A DNA stretch of 64,000 bases from an uncultured Oscillospiraceae bacterium (GCA_949289045.1 CASEMN010000001.1:248001-312000); one strand, 5' to 3'. Positions 9,528 to 19,052 are shown, counted from the stretch's first letter. Translations and numbers: made by a program. Notes: generated from the sequence alone by a model not told the origin.

Positions 9528-10857
9528 AATTAGAAGTGCCATTGAGAAATTTTCCATGATTAAGAAAGGTGACAGTGTTATTGTCGCTCTTTCAGGAGGC
9601 GCAGACTCAATGGCGCTTGCCTTTTTTTTGAATTCCGTAAAAGACGAATACGGAATAACTCTCAGTGCAGCCCATGTAAATCATGGTATTAGAGGGGAAT
9701 CCGCCGATGCTGACGAAGCTTTTGTAAAAAAATTTTGCGAAAAAAATAGTATTAAGCTGCACGTTCTTCATGCCGATGTTCCCGGGATTGCCTTGAAAAC
9801 AGGAGAGAGTCATGAGGAATGCGGCAGGCGTATAAGATATGAGTTTTTTGAATCAATTGATAAAGATTCGTTAATTGCAACCGCTCATAATTTAAACGAT
9901 AACGCAGAAACACTTTTATTTCGTCTGGCTCGTGGTACAGGTATTAAAGGTTTATGTGCAATACCTCCCGTAAGAGGAAGAATAATAAGACCTCTTATAG
10001 AGTGTTCTCGTAACGAAATTGAGGAATATTGTAAAAAAAACAATATTTCTTATGTGACCGATGAGACGAATTTATCTGATGATTATACAAGAAATTTTAT
10101 AAGACACGAAATCCTGCCGCTTTTTGAGAAAATAAATCCCTCTTTTCTTTCTTCAGCTGATAGACTTATTCGAGCTGTAAGAGAAGATGAAGATTTCTTA
10201 AGCGAACAGGCAGCTTTGCTTTTTGAAAAATGCAAAAATAATGATAAATATTCTGTTATGGTTTTGAAAAATGCACCTGACTGTGTACTTAAACGTACAA
10301 TAGCAGCTATTATTGAAAAAGAAACAGAAATAAAACCAGAAAGCAGACACATAAATGACATAGTCGATATAATTAAAAACGGAGGATGTAAACAGATTTG
10401 TGCTGCAGCAAATTTTAGAGTAAGAAAGGGGATGCTTGAGAAATTCACTCCTGATAATAAAAATGAAGATTATAGCCTTTATTTGACAGTGGGATGTACT
10501 GAATTTTCATCATATTTTGTAAATGCAAACATTATTTACAAAAAGGATTTAACTGATACACAAAAAATTCACAAACAGATGTTGGATATTTTCATGGATT
10601 GTGATAAAATAATCGGGAAACTCATTATAAGGAACAAGCGAAGCGGAGACACTTTTTCTCCTTCCGGTTTTAAAGGACACAAAAAACTGAAAAAAATGTT
10701 TCAGGAAAAAGGGGTTCCACCGGAAAAGAGGGACAGTTATCCTGTTTTGTGCGACGATTTAGGCATCGTTGCTGTTCCGGGTTTTGGAGTTTGTAAACGT
10801 GTTTATGTAGATTCTCGTTCGCAAAGGATTTGGAAAGTGAGTTTTAGGGGGCTGTGA
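9517..10857 (+). CDS. tilS: tRNA(Ile)-lysidine synthase
   Basis: A 446-residue N-type ATP pyrophosphatase that converts C34 of the CAU-anticodon tRNA(Ile) to lysidine, so that it reads AUA. The PP-loop SGGADSMAL is at about residues 29-37. AHVNHGIRGESADADE and the DNAETLLFRLARGTGIKGL block follow, and the C-terminal tRNA-binding domain appears as RSGDTFSPSGFKGHKKLKK. The start lies inside the end of dnaB, and the stop overlaps the region leading into hpt. tilS-hpt-ftsH is a classical Firmicutes order. Confidence 0.95.
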   Translation: MICKIRSAIEKFSMIKKGDSVIVALSGGADSMALAFFLNSVKDEYGITLSAAHVNHGIRGESADADEAFVKKFCEKNSIKLHVLHADVPGIALKTGESHEECGRRIRYEFFESIDKDSLIATAHNLNDNAETLLFRLARGTGIKGLCAIPPVRGRIIRPLIECSRNEIEEYCKKNNISYVTDETNLSDDYTRNFIRHEILPLFEKINPSFLSSADRLIRAVREDEDFLSEQAALLFEKCKNNDKYSVMVLKNAPDCVLKRTIAAIIEKETEIKPESRHINDIVDIIKNGGCKQICAAANFRVRKGMLEKFTPDNKNEDYSLYLTVGCTEFSSYFVNANIIYKKDLTDTQKIHKQMLDIFMDCDKIIGKLIIRNKRSGDTFSPSGFKGHKKLKKMFQEKGVPPEKRDSYPVLCDDLGIVAVPGFGVCKRVYVDSRSQRIWKVSFRGL

Positions 10858-10859
10858 GA

Positions 10860-11399
10860 ATGGAGAAAGACATAGAAAAAGTACTTATTTCCGAAGAAGA
10901 GATAAAAAAGATCGTAACTGATCTTGGTGCTCGTATAAGTGAGGATTATAAAGACAAAAATCTACTTATGGTAAGCGTTTTAAAAGGCTCGGTTGTGTTT
11001 ATGGCTGACTTAATGCGTGCTGTTACTATACCGTGCCGTATAGATTTTATGTCTGTATCAAGCTATGGTTCCGGTGCCAAAACTTCCGGAGTTGTAAAAA
11101 TTATCAAAGACCTCGATTTAAATCTTGAAGGATATGATCTGCTTGTTGTTGAGGATATACTTGACAGCGGAAAAACTCTTGACTATCTTTTGAAGGTGTT
11201 AAAACAGAGGAATCCTGCAAGTATTAAAATCTGTACGTTCCTTGATAAACCTGAAAGACGTCAGGTTGACCTTTTTGCAGACTATTCCGGTACAACAGTT
11301 CCTGATGAATTTGTTGTAGGTTATGGTCTTGATTATGATGAAAAATATCGTAACCTGCCTTATGTAGGTGCGTTAAAGCATTCGGTTTATTCCGACTGA
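10860..11399 (+). CDS. hpt: Hypoxanthine phosphoribosyltransferase
   Basis: A 179-residue purine salvage enzyme that makes IMP/GMP from hypoxanthine or guanine and PRPP. The PRPP loop is visible as [12 protein letters not shown], with the conserved [14 protein letters not shown] and SYGSG segments before it and [19 protein letters not shown] at the end. ATG 10860 was chosen because AGGGGG at 10846-10851 is 8 nt upstream. A GTG two codons earlier is too close to that site. The ribosome site lies inside the end of tilS. Confidence 0.95.
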   Translation: MEKDIEKVLISEEEIKKIVTDLGARISEDYKDKNLLMVSVLKGSVVFMADLMRAVTIPCRIDFMSVSSYGSGAKTSGVVKIIKDLDLNLEGYDLLVVEDILDSGKTLDYLLKVLKQRNPASIKICTFLDKPERRQVDLFADYSGTTVPDEFVVGYGLDYDEKYRNLPYVGALKHSVYSD

Positions 11400-11418
11400 T
11401 AAGGAGTGTGTTTCATTC

Positions 11419-13419
11419 TTGGATAACAACAATAATAATAACAATAAAAATCCAAACACAAAAAGCTGGCTTGCATATTTACCGTATATTTTGTTGCCGA
11501 TTTTGTTGATTTCGTCAATAGGCATTTTTGCCGGAACTCAGCAGCAAACAAAGGATAAAACAGAATACTACGAGATCATTCAGCTTTTTGATGAAGGCAA
11601 AATAACGAAGTATAGTCTCAATCTTGCTTCAGGAGTCTTGGAGTATAAGGTTGCAGGAAGCGAAGAAGAACAAAAATATAATGTTCCGAATGTGAGCATA
11701 TTCATGGAAGATGTTCATGAACTTGTACGAAATTATAATGCAGAACATCCTGATGCTCCAATTGAGGAAGATTTGATTCGTGGTGCTACAAGCTCATGGA
11801 TAACTAATTTGCTGCCTATGCTCATTATTACCATAGTTCTTATTGTCGCATTTTCTCTTATTGCCAAAAAGATGAATCAGGCAATGACTAATGAGACTAA
11901 TCGTACTTTTGGTTTTGGTAAAGCAAGAGTAAAACAGGCAAAAGATGAAAAGCGCAAAACAACTTTTGATGATGTTGCCGGAGCTGACGAAGAAAAGGAA
12001 GAACTTCAGGAGATTGTTGAATTTCTGAAAAATCCCGGCAAGTTTACAGAAATCGGTGCAAGAATAACAAAGGGTGTGCTTTTAGTAGGCCCTCCCGGTA
12101 CAGGTAAAACTCTAATTGCAAGAGCTGTTGCTGGTGAAGCCAATGTTCCTTTCTTCTCAATTTCTGGTTCGGACTTTGTTGAGATGTACGTTGGCGTTGG
12201 TGCTTCCAGAGTAAGAGATCTTTTTGAACAGGCGAAAAAGAATTCTCCTGCTATAATATTTATTGATGAAATCGATGCTGTCGGTCGTCATAGAGGCGCC
12301 GGTATGGGCGGCGGCCACGATGAACGTGAGCAAACGCTTAACCAGTTGCTTGTTGAAATGGACGGCTTTGGTGCAAACGAGGGCGTTATTATAATTGCCG
12401 CTACTAACCGTCCGGATATTCTTGACCCGGCTCTTCTTCGTCCGGGACGTTTTGACAGACAGATTACTGTAGGTTATCCTGATCTTGCAGGACGTGAGGC
12501 TATACTCAAGGTTCATGCTAAAGGTAAGCCTCTTGCACCCGATGTTGACCTTCATACTATTGCTTGCTCAACGGCTGGATTTACCGGAGCTGATCTTTCA
12601 AACCTTCTTAATGAATCAGCGCTTCTTGCTGCAAGAAGAGGTCTTAAAGCTATCACTATGAAGGAAATCCGTGACGCAACAATTAAGGTAATGGTTGGTA
12701 CAGAGAAAAAATCTCATAAGCTTACTGACCATGAAAAGAAGCTTACAGCTTTCCATGAGGCCGGTCATGCGGTATCATCATTCTTCCTTAAGTACACTGA
12801 TCCTGTACAGGAAATTTCTATAATTCCGAGAGGTATGGCAGGCGGTTATACACTGTATGTCCCCACTGACGATAAGAGCTACAGCTCAAAGAATCGCATG
12901 CTTGATGAACTCGTATCTCTTCTCGGTGGTCGAGTAGCTGAAAGTATTGTTTTAGGCGATGTCTCTACCGGAGCTTCTAATGATATTGAGAGAGCTACCG
13001 AAATTGCGAGAAAAATGGTCACTAAGTATGGTATGAGTGATAGGCTTGGTCCAATTGCTTTCGGACAGGGTAATGATGAGATATTCCTCGGAAAGGATTA
13101 TTCTCATATGCGCAATTATTCTGAAAACACAGCGGCTGAGATCGATAATGAAATCAACGCCATTATAACTGCCGCATATGACAGATGTAAAAAGATTCTA
13201 ACCGATCACATGGATAAACTTAATGCGGTTGCAAAGTATCTTATGAGCAAAGAAAAAATGGACGGCAAGGTTTTCAGCGCTATAATGAATGGAGAAGTAA
13301 TTGAAGAAAAGGAAGAGGATATAGGCGTTCAGAACAGCACAAATACTGAATCTGAAGTAAAAGATATTCCTGAAAGCGATAATACTTCCTCATCTTCAAA
13401 TAACACACAGGATAAATAA
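11419..13419 (+). CDS. ftsH: ATP-dependent zinc metalloprotease FtsH
   Basis: A 666-residue membrane AAA+ protease. TM1 is at about residues 17-40 and TM2 at about 129-150, with an extracytoplasmic domain between them. The AAA domain carries Walker [14 protein letters not shown] and Walker [13 protein letters not shown], followed by the second region of homology ending in LRPGRFDRQ. The zinc site is HEAGH. The N-terminus has an asparagine run and the C-terminal tail is rich in Ser, Asn and Glu, both low-complexity. The TTG start follows AAGGAG with a 12-nt gap. It is the last gene before a terminator, closing the gdpP-to-ftsH operon. Confidence 0.97.
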   Translation: MDNNNNNNNKNPNTKSWLAYLPYILLPILLISSIGIFAGTQQQTKDKTEYYEIIQLFDEGKITKYSLNLASGVLEYKVAGSEEEQKYNVPNVSIFMEDVHELVRNYNAEHPDAPIEEDLIRGATSSWITNLLPMLIITIVLIVAFSLIAKKMNQAMTNETNRTFGFGKARVKQAKDEKRKTTFDDVAGADEEKEELQEIVEFLKNPGKFTEIGARITKGVLLVGPPGTGKTLIARAVAGEANVPFFSISGSDFVEMYVGVGASRVRDLFEQAKKNSPAIIFIDEIDAVGRHRGAGMGGGHDEREQTLNQLLVEMDGFGANEGVIIIAATNRPDILDPALLRPGRFDRQITVGYPDLAGREAILKVHAKGKPLAPDVDLHTIACSTAGFTGADLSNLLNESALLAARRGLKAITMKEIRDATIKVMVGTEKKSHKLTDHEKKLTAFHEAGHAVSSFFLKYTDPVQEISIIPRGMAGGYTLYVPTDDKSYSSKNRMLDELVSLLGGRVAESIVLGDVSTGASNDIERATEIARKMVTKYGMSDRLGPIAFGQGNDEIFLGKDYSHMRNYSENTAAEIDNEINAIITAAYDRCKKILTDHMDKLNAVAKYLMSKEKMDGKVFSAIMNGEVIEEKEEDIGVQNSTNTESEVKDIPESDNTSSSSNNTQDK

Positions 13420-13443
13420 AATAATACTATAATATGCTTTTAT

Positions 13444-13485
13444 AACCGGCAGCCGGATTTGTTTATTGTAATCCAGTTGCCGGTT
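13444..13485 (+). terminator. Terminator after ftsH
   Basis: A 16-bp imperfect stem (arms 13444-13459 and 13470-13485, AACCGGCAGCCGGATT with AATCCAGTTGCCGGTT) with a 10-nt loop. It is followed by an AT-rich segment. It marks the end of the long gdpP-ftsH transcript. Confidence 0.75.
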
Positions 13486-13526
13486 TGCTATTATATAATC
13501 AAAATTAGCTGCTAAGAGGTGGAGAT

Positions 13527-14462
13527 ATGGAGCTTTTATCGAAAAAAATTCTTGATGATTTTCAGACACGAAAAACTAAAGCTCAAAAAAGTAATTTTAC
13601 TAGCTTTTTAATTTCTGAACTGGAGAAAAGTGAAATTTATGCAAAGATTGATGAAAGCGGCTCTATAATTAAAAGTCGCAATATTGTTATAGGTGATATT
13701 TCAAAGGCAAATGTCATTTTTACCGCACATTATGATACCGCTCCAAAACTGCCGTTTCCTAATTTTATTACACCAAAAAATTTATTGTTTTACATATTTT
13801 ACCAAATTCTCATTTTACTGCCACTTTTCATTATATGTTTTCTTGTTTCTTTTATATCTATGATTTTTTTCGAAAATATACTTATCGCATATTTTTTATG
13901 CGCATTTTTAGCTTTTGGATTTGTATATATTATTATGTTTGGTAAGGAAAATAAAAATACCGTTAATGACAATACTTCTGGAATCATAACCCTGTGTGAA
14001 ATAATGCTTAATATGACAAAGGATGAACTCGCAACAACAGCTTTTGTGTTTTTTGATAATGAAGAGCTGGGGCTTATTGGGTCATCAGCTTTTGCCAGAA
14101 AGTATAATCAGGAGATAAAAAATAAAATAGTTGTAAATTTCGACTGTGTTTCTGACGGTGAAACGATGATGCTTGTGGTTAACGGTGCTGCTAGAAAAGT
14201 GTATGCTGATAATATTGCTTCCGCATATACTTTTTATGATGACTTAAAGGTAAAGCCGTTCATAACAAAAACTATAACAACTTTTTATCCGTCTGATCAA
14301 ATGAATTTTCCTATAAATATCGGAGTAGCTGCTTTAAAACATAAGAGATTTTTAGGATATTACTTAGATAGAATACATACAAAACATGATACAGTTTTTA
14401 GAGAGGAAAATATAAGATATTTGATTAAATCATCTATAAAATTTGTCCAACTCCTTTCTTAA
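13527..14462 (+). CDS. M28-like zinc peptidase with an inserted membrane hairpin
   Basis: A 311-residue protein with the residue pattern of M28 aminopeptidases: H68 and D70 in TAHYDTAPK, N147-D148 in VNDNTSGI, E179-E180 in FFDNEELGLIGS, D206 in NFDCVSD, and a late histidine in RIHTKHDTVF. Between the first and second motifs (residues about 85-138) is a strongly hydrophobic stretch long enough for two TM helices, which would tether the catalytic domain to the membrane. SD GAGGTGG lies before ATG. It appears to be a single-gene unit between two terminator-like regions. Substrate and membrane side are unknown. Confidence 0.75.
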   Translation: MELLSKKILDDFQTRKTKAQKSNFTSFLISELEKSEIYAKIDESGSIIKSRNIVIGDISKANVIFTAHYDTAPKLPFPNFITPKNLLFYIFYQILILLPLFIICFLVSFISMIFFENILIAYFLCAFLAFGFVYIIMFGKENKNTVNDNTSGIITLCEIMLNMTKDELATTAFVFFDNEELGLIGSSAFARKYNQEIKNKIVVNFDCVSDGETMMLVVNGAARKVYADNIASAYTFYDDLKVKPFITKTITTFYPSDQMNFPINIGVAALKHKRFLGYYLDRIHTKHDTVFREENIRYLIKSSIKFVQLLS

Positions 14463-14603
14463 AATGACTAAACAATGAATGTGGTGTGAATTATAATAAA
14501 ACTGTTAACTTTCATTGGTGTTTTTGTAACATTTTCTTGTTTATTATTGAAAAAATTTTTTCAAGTGATATTCTTTAAAGAAAAAAAGAAAGGTAATTGT
14601 TTC

Positions 14604-15113
14604 ATGAAAATATCAGTTGTTTATTCAAGCAAAAGTGGTAATACTCTTTCAGTTGCAGAAAAAATTAAAGAAGAAGTTGAATATATAGAATATTTTGGAG
14701 AACCCAGTAATGACGCTGCTGATTCGGATTTGATTTTTGTCGGATTCTGGACAGATAAGGGGAAATGCAGCAAAGAAATTGAAGAATTTCTTCATACTCT
14801 TCATGGAAAAGCTATCGCTCTTTTTGGGACAGCCGGTTTTGGCGGCGATAAATCCTACTTTGATAAAATTCTTTCTGCCGTAAAGGCTGAAATACCCTCC
14901 GATAATAGAGTATATGAAGGCTTTATGTGTCAAGGCAGAATGCCTTCTGCTGTTAGAGCAAGATACGAAAAAATGCTTGAAAAGGACCCTAACAACATAC
15001 AGTTTATAACCTTAATCAATAATTTTGATTCGGCATTATCACATCCTGATAATAATGATTTTGAGAATGCCAAAAAGTGGGCTAATGATGTTATATCTTT
15101 TTACAACAACTAA
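14604..15113 (+). CDS. Flavodoxin-family protein (BilS-like)
   Basis: A 169-residue protein starting with an FMN phosphate-binding loop, VYSSKSGNTLSVAEKI (residues about 5-20). The second flavin loop region reads FGTAGFGGDKSYF, followed by FMCQGRMPSAVRARY. This combination resembles the short flavodoxins annotated as BilS beside bilirubin reductase, but no reductase partner is nearby, so only the flavodoxin assignment is firm. It is probably an electron carrier. ATG 14604 was chosen because GAAAGG lies at reasonable distance and the Rossmann-like strand starts there; the longer frame adds a basic, unsupported leader. A perfect AT palindrome lies 40 bp upstream. Confidence 0.75.
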   Translation: MKISVVYSSKSGNTLSVAEKIKEEVEYIEYFGEPSNDAADSDLIFVGFWTDKGKCSKEIEEFLHTLHGKAIALFGTAGFGGDKSYFDKILSAVKAEIPSDNRVYEGFMCQGRMPSAVRARYEKMLEKDPNNIQFITLINNFDSALSHPDNNDFENAKKWANDVISFYNN

Positions 15114-15205
15114 TTATTTTTTAATTGTAAAAAATATTATTTAAGGAGAAGATTTAATTTTAATTTATACTCAAACTGCATATGCTTATAACAGGAGGCG
15201 AGAAT

Positions 15206-16024
15206 ATGAAAGCAGAGGACATTATTTTAACGGATTCGTCAAGAGGTATGGATAAAGCTGCAAAGTTTTTGCCGGATAATTATTGCAGTTATGCAGCAAG
15301 AGACATTCTTCAGTTACAAAAGGGTACTATTTTTCTAATAACCGGTTTTTGGGTTAACGGAACAGGTGAAACGGATGGTCCTGCGGGAACTTATGTTATT
15401 TATAAGTCATTAGAAAAATTAGGATATAATCCGATTATTTTAACAGAAGCGTACAGTGTTGCACCTTTTGAAAATTTAAAAGTATTATCTGATTTTTCTG
15501 TAAATTCATCTGCGGGGTCATATGAAGAACTGATTAATAAATATTCTCCCGTAGCTGTTATAGCAATAGAAAGATGCGGCAGAAATAGTTCAGATGATTA
15601 TACAAACATTCGCGGAGAAAGCATAAAACAACATACATCAAACTTAGATATGCTTTTTGAACTTTGCTGCAATAAAGGTATTGTAACAGTTGGTATAGGA
15701 GACGGTGGAAACGAAATAGGTATGGGTAATATTTCTGAGAAGCTTAGAAATATAATAAATTGTGATCCCTGTAAGATAAAGTCTAAACATCTTATAGTGG
15801 CAACTGTTTCAAACTGGGGAGCGTATGCCCTAGTCTCAAATATTCAAAGGTTGTCAAGAAAAAATATAATGCCTCACTTTTCAGAGCTAAAAGACTTTTA
15901 TAAAGCTATGATTAATGCCGGATTTGTGGACGGAATAACAGGCAAAAATGAAATGAGCGTTGATGGTTTTGACATATATGACGAAAAGGAAATCTATGAG
16001 CTTCTTAAAACTCACTCCCTATAA
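15206..16024 (+). CDS. DUF4392 (D-glutamate cyclase-like) protein
   Basis: A 272-residue protein matching the DUF4392 family, which corresponds to the C-terminal domain of eukaryotic D-glutamate cyclase. Conserved segments visible are FLITGFWVNGTGETDGPAG, IERCGRNSSDDYTNIRG, GIGDGGNEIGMG and TVSNWGAYAL. If the activity matches the family, it would turn D-glutamate into 5-oxo-D-proline, but that is inferred. ATG 15206 follows an AGGAGG at 15194-15199. The upstream ATG at 15182 lacks a ribosome site. It appears separately transcribed from the flavodoxin gene. Confidence 0.75.
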   Translation: MKAEDIILTDSSRGMDKAAKFLPDNYCSYAARDILQLQKGTIFLITGFWVNGTGETDGPAGTYVIYKSLEKLGYNPIILTEAYSVAPFENLKVLSDFSVNSSAGSYEELINKYSPVAVIAIERCGRNSSDDYTNIRGESIKQHTSNLDMLFELCCNKGIVTVGIGDGGNEIGMGNISEKLRNIINCDPCKIKSKHLIVATVSNWGAYALVSNIQRLSRKNIMPHFSELKDFYKAMINAGFVDGITGKNEMSVDGFDIYDEKEIYELLKTHSL

Positions 16025-16088
16025 GTGTTGCCTTATGCCGCAATTGAATGTATAATAATTAAAAACCTTTGATTGTGGAGGAATAACA

Positions 16089-16685
16089 ATGATTGCACAG
16101 CTTGAAATGCCTTCAAAAGGCGAGAAAATAGCGGTTATGAAAACAAATATGGGCGATATTAAAATTCGTCTTTTTCCTGAAATTGCTCCAAAGACGGTTG
16201 AGAATTTTATTTCCCATTCACAAGATGGATATTATGATGGCCTTATTTTTCATAGAGTTATTAAAGATTTTATGATACAGGGCGGAGATCCAACAGGTAC
16301 CAGTAGAGGCGGAGAGAGTATTTATGGTCGTTCCTTTGAGGATGAATTTGATTTATCCGCACGTAATTATCGTGGAGCGCTTTCCATGGCAAATGCGGGG
16401 CCTAACACAAACGGAAGTCAGTTCTTTATTGTTCAGGCTAAAAATGTTGATGAGGGACTTATTTCACAGATGGTTGAACTTGCAGACAGAGGCTTCCCAC
16501 AGGAAGTTACTGAAAACTATAAAAAAGTTGGCGGTACACCGTGGCTTGATTTTAAACATACTGTTTTCGGACAAGTGTTTGAAGGCATGGATGTTGTGGA
16601 TGCCATTGCAGGCGTAAAAGTTGACCCTCAGGATAAGCCGGTTGATGATGTAATTATTGAGAGAATTGTTTTCGAAGAAGTTTAA
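16089..16685 (+). CDS. Peptidyl-prolyl cis-trans isomerase, cyclophilin type
   Basis: A 198-residue cyclophilin without a signal peptide, so probably a cytoplasmic folding helper. Active-site segments are visible: [36 protein letters not shown] and [15 protein letters not shown]. There is a 20-30 residue insertion around the [20 protein letters not shown] segment, as seen in other Clostridia. SD GGAGG precedes ATG, and a strong terminator follows directly. Confidence 0.95.
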   Translation: MIAQLEMPSKGEKIAVMKTNMGDIKIRLFPEIAPKTVENFISHSQDGYYDGLIFHRVIKDFMIQGGDPTGTSRGGESIYGRSFEDEFDLSARNYRGALSMANAGPNTNGSQFFIVQAKNVDEGLISQMVELADRGFPQEVTENYKKVGGTPWLDFKHTVFGQVFEGMDVVDAIAGVKVDPQDKPVDDVIIERIVFEEV

Positions 16686-16707
16686 TTTTTAAAGCATATA
16701 AAATGAT

Positions 16708-16732
16708 AAAGCCATCGTCTTGCGATGGCTTT
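16708..16732 (+). terminator. Terminator after the cyclophilin gene
   Basis: A perfect 10-bp stem (AAAGCCATCG / CGATGGCTTT) with a 5-nt loop, followed by TATTTATTG. The 200-bp stretch after it, to 16937, is very AT-rich and holds no gene. It contains three copies of TTACAATAT (16798, 16872, 16907) of unknown role and a weak candidate promoter (TTGATA at 16842, TTTAAT at 16864). Confidence 0.88.
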
Positions 16733-16937
16733 ATTTATTGCTGTTTTTAGTAGATAAATATGAATGTGTTACATAAAATTTATGGGAATATTAAACTTTA
16801 CAATATTTCTGTATAGCGAACCATTAAACTAAAATTTTATATTGATAATTTTCCTTCTTGTTCTTTAATGTTTACAATATGTTAATGAATTTATTTTACA
16901 TATAGCTTACAATATTTTTGAAAGTTGGTGTGTCTTA

Positions 16938-17810
16938 TTGTTTGGATATGTTCGAGCGTATAAGCCGGAACTGAAAATAAAGGATTATGAGACTTACAAA
17001 AGTATATATTGTACCCTTTGTACAAAGCTCGGTAAGCGTTACGGCATATTGTCGCGTATGACTCTTAGTTATGATTTTACATTTTTTGCAATTGTAAGAC
17101 TTGCTGCTTCACAAAAATGTCCGAGCTTCTTTAAAGGGCGTTGCTGTGTTAATCCTCTTAAAAAATGTGTTAAATGTAGCAGCAATGCCGAGGAATTTGA
17201 TTATACCTGTGCTGTTGCGATGATAATGTTTTACTATAAGCTTAAAGATGATATAAATGATAACGGCTTTTTTAAAAGGCTTTTATCATGTTTTTTATAT
17301 CCTTTTGGAGCATATGTTCATAACAAGGCAAAGAAAAGATATCCTGACGTTGAACTGATAGTTAAAGAAGCTATTGATAATCAGCAAAAGGTTGAAGCTA
17401 AAAAAACGCAAAGTATTGATGAAGCTGCTCATCCAACTTCTGAAGCTATGTCAAAACTTATATCGTATGGTTTTGATGGCGATACCAAAACAATTCTTGA
17501 AAGAATCGGTTATTGCGTTGGCAGATGGGTTTATATAAGCGATGCTCTTGATGATTTTGAAAAGGATTGTAAAAGCGGCAGTTATAATACTTTTGCGATC
17601 AGAAGCGAATATTGTTATGACAATAAAGAGATGAATAATATAATATATACTTCTGCTGAAGAGATGCTAAATCGCTCAGCTGATGAAGCATATATAGCTT
17701 ATGAACTTCTTGATTGCGAAAATTTTAAACCGATAATAGAGAATATACTGGACTGTGGAATGAGTACTTGTACGCAAAAAATATTAGAACGTAAGGTTGT
17801 GAAACAATGA
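16938..17810 (+). CDS. DUF5685 family protein
   Basis: A 290-residue protein starting FGYVRAYKPELKIKDYE, the hallmark of DUF5685, a family of unknown function common in Clostridia. It is cysteine-rich near the N-terminus (YCTLCTKLGKRYG and a CVNPLKKCVKC cluster around residues 72-82), which suggests metal binding. The remainder is mostly helical, with DALDDFEKDCKSGSYNTF near residue 205, a D-rich motif that recalls helical isoprenoid- or metal-binding folds, though this is only suggestive. The TTG start has a weak GTTGGTG ribosome site. It overlaps the J-domain gene by 4 nt, so the two are translationally coupled. Confidence 0.75.
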   Translation: MFGYVRAYKPELKIKDYETYKSIYCTLCTKLGKRYGILSRMTLSYDFTFFAIVRLAASQKCPSFFKGRCCVNPLKKCVKCSSNAEEFDYTCAVAMIMFYYKLKDDINDNGFFKRLLSCFLYPFGAYVHNKAKKRYPDVELIVKEAIDNQQKVEAKKTQSIDEAAHPTSEAMSKLISYGFDGDTKTILERIGYCVGRWVYISDALDDFEKDCKSGSYNTFAIRSEYCYDNKEMNNIIYTSAEEMLNRSADEAYIAYELLDCENFKPIIENILDCGMSTCTQKILERKVVKQ

Positions 17811-18439
17811 GAAATCCATATAATGTTTTAAATATTTCCGAAGATGCTACCGATGAAGAGGTAAAGGAAGCTTATAGAAATCTTGCGCGAAAATATCAGT
17901 CCGACAGCTATTCTTCAGGTCCTCTTGCTGAGATTGCTGCAAAAAAGATGCGTGAACTTGACGATGCTTATGACGCTATAATTTTAAGTCGAAGATCATC
18001 TGGTTCCGGGAATTCTTCAAATACAGGAAACAATAGAAATACTAATAAAACAACAGGATATCAGCAATATAATAATTCATCGTCTTTTTCGGACATAAGA
18101 GCCAAAATTGCGGCTAACCGTATAGATGATGCTGAAACTCTTCTTGATGGAGTACCTAAATCCATGCGAAATGCAGAGTGGTACTTTTTAAAAGGTACGG
18201 TTCAGTACAGAAGAGGTTGGTTTGAGGAAGCACAGAAAAACTATGCTAATGCGTGCAGTATGGATCCTGATAACGGAGAATACAAAGCCGCTTTCAATAA
18301 TGTTACCAATCCAAGGCAAGGCGGGTATAGAACGAGACAGACAAACAGCGGCTGTTCAGCGTGTGATATTTGCTCCAGTCTTATTTGTGCAGACTGCTGT
18401 TGCGAATGTTTTGGAGGCGACCTAATTCCTTGTTGCTGA
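17807..18439 (+). CDS. J-domain-like protein lacking HPD, with a cysteine-rich tail
   Basis: A 210-residue protein. Residues 1-62 follow the J-domain pattern (PYNVLNISEDATDEEVKEAY, then MRELDDAYDAI), but the HPD tripeptide that activates DnaK is replaced by QSD in ARKYQSDSY. A Ser/Asn-rich linker (about 65-95) leads to a tetratricopeptide-like helical region (about 100-165, with a WYFLKGTVQYRRGWFEEA repeat). The last 25 residues hold ten cysteines (SGCSACDICSS, CADCCCECF). It overlaps DUF5685 by 4 nt and is followed 15 nt later by a membrane protein gene, so the three form one unit. It is probably not a classical DnaK co-chaperone. Confidence 0.75.
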   Translation: MRNPYNVLNISEDATDEEVKEAYRNLARKYQSDSYSSGPLAEIAAKKMRELDDAYDAIILSRRSSGSGNSSNTGNNRNTNKTTGYQQYNNSSSFSDIRAKIAANRIDDAETLLDGVPKSMRNAEWYFLKGTVQYRRGWFEEAQKNYANACSMDPDNGEYKAAFNNVTNPRQGGYRTRQTNSGCSACDICSSLICADCCCECFGGDLIPCC

Positions 18440-18454
18440 TAGGAGGAGGGCAAT

Positions 18455-18991
18455 TTGAAGAGGCAGAGTACAAAAGTTGCATTATGCGGAATAATTTCTT
18501 CGGTTTCTGTTGTGCTTATGTTTATGACCGGATTAGTTCCGTTTTTAACCTATACGCTCCCTGCGGTTTCGGGGGCGCTTTTGGCTATCATTGTTATTGA
18601 AATTAATAAAAAGTGGGCAACAGGTGCTTATATTGCTATAAGCTTGTTGTCTTTACTTATTGTGGCCGATAAAGAGGCTGCAATGTTTTTTGTAGCGTTT
18701 TTTGGATACTATCCAATAATTAAAGAAGTAATTGAAAATAAATTACCTAAAATTTTAGAATGGGTTGTAAAATTGCTGCTGTTTAATGTTGCGGCAGTTG
18801 CTGCCTATGCTGTTATAATATATGTTTTTGGAATTCCATTTGACGAACTGGAAGAATATGGCAAATATTCTGTTTTAATACTTTTGGCCATGGGAAACGT
18901 TATTTTTGTCCTTTATGATTATTGCATGACGTCTCTTATTACTTTGTATTATCAAAGATGGCAGAAAAGTTTTCATAATCTATTTAAGTAA
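18455..18991 (+). CDS. Small multi-pass membrane protein of unknown function
   Basis: A 178-residue protein with about five predicted TM helices (residues roughly 10-30, 34-50, 56-88, 104-127 and 138-160). The overall shape, with a short basic N-terminus and hydrophobic helices ending in an amphipathic segment, resembles substrate-binding (S) components of ECF transporters or related small membrane proteins, but no diagnostic motif is visible. The TTG start is supported by AGGAGG at 18441-18446. It is probably co-transcribed with the DUF5685 and J-domain genes. Confidence 0.6.
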   Translation: MKRQSTKVALCGIISSVSVVLMFMTGLVPFLTYTLPAVSGALLAIIVIEINKKWATGAYIAISLLSLLIVADKEAAMFFVAFFGYYPIIKEVIENKLPKILEWVVKLLLFNVAAVAAYAVIIYVFGIPFDELEEYGKYSVLILLAMGNVIFVLYDYCMTSLITLYYQRWQKSFHNLFK

Positions 18992-19018
18992 GTACACTTT
19001 TAAGTAAAAAAGTGTACT
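18991..19018 (+). terminator. Hairpin after the small membrane protein gene
   Basis: A perfect 11-bp inverted repeat (AGTACACTTTT / AAAAGTGTACT) begins at the stop codon, with a 6-nt loop. The sequence after it has few T residues, so it may be a weak terminator or a regulatory hairpin. Confidence 0.45.
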
Positions 19019-19052
19019 ATTACGTTGTAACGACACCTTACGGGATAGTGCT

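Noticed and set aside
15144..15205. AAGGAGAAG as a ribosome site of another small gene before DUF4392
   Set aside because: No usual start codon follows at a proper distance and the frames there are short.
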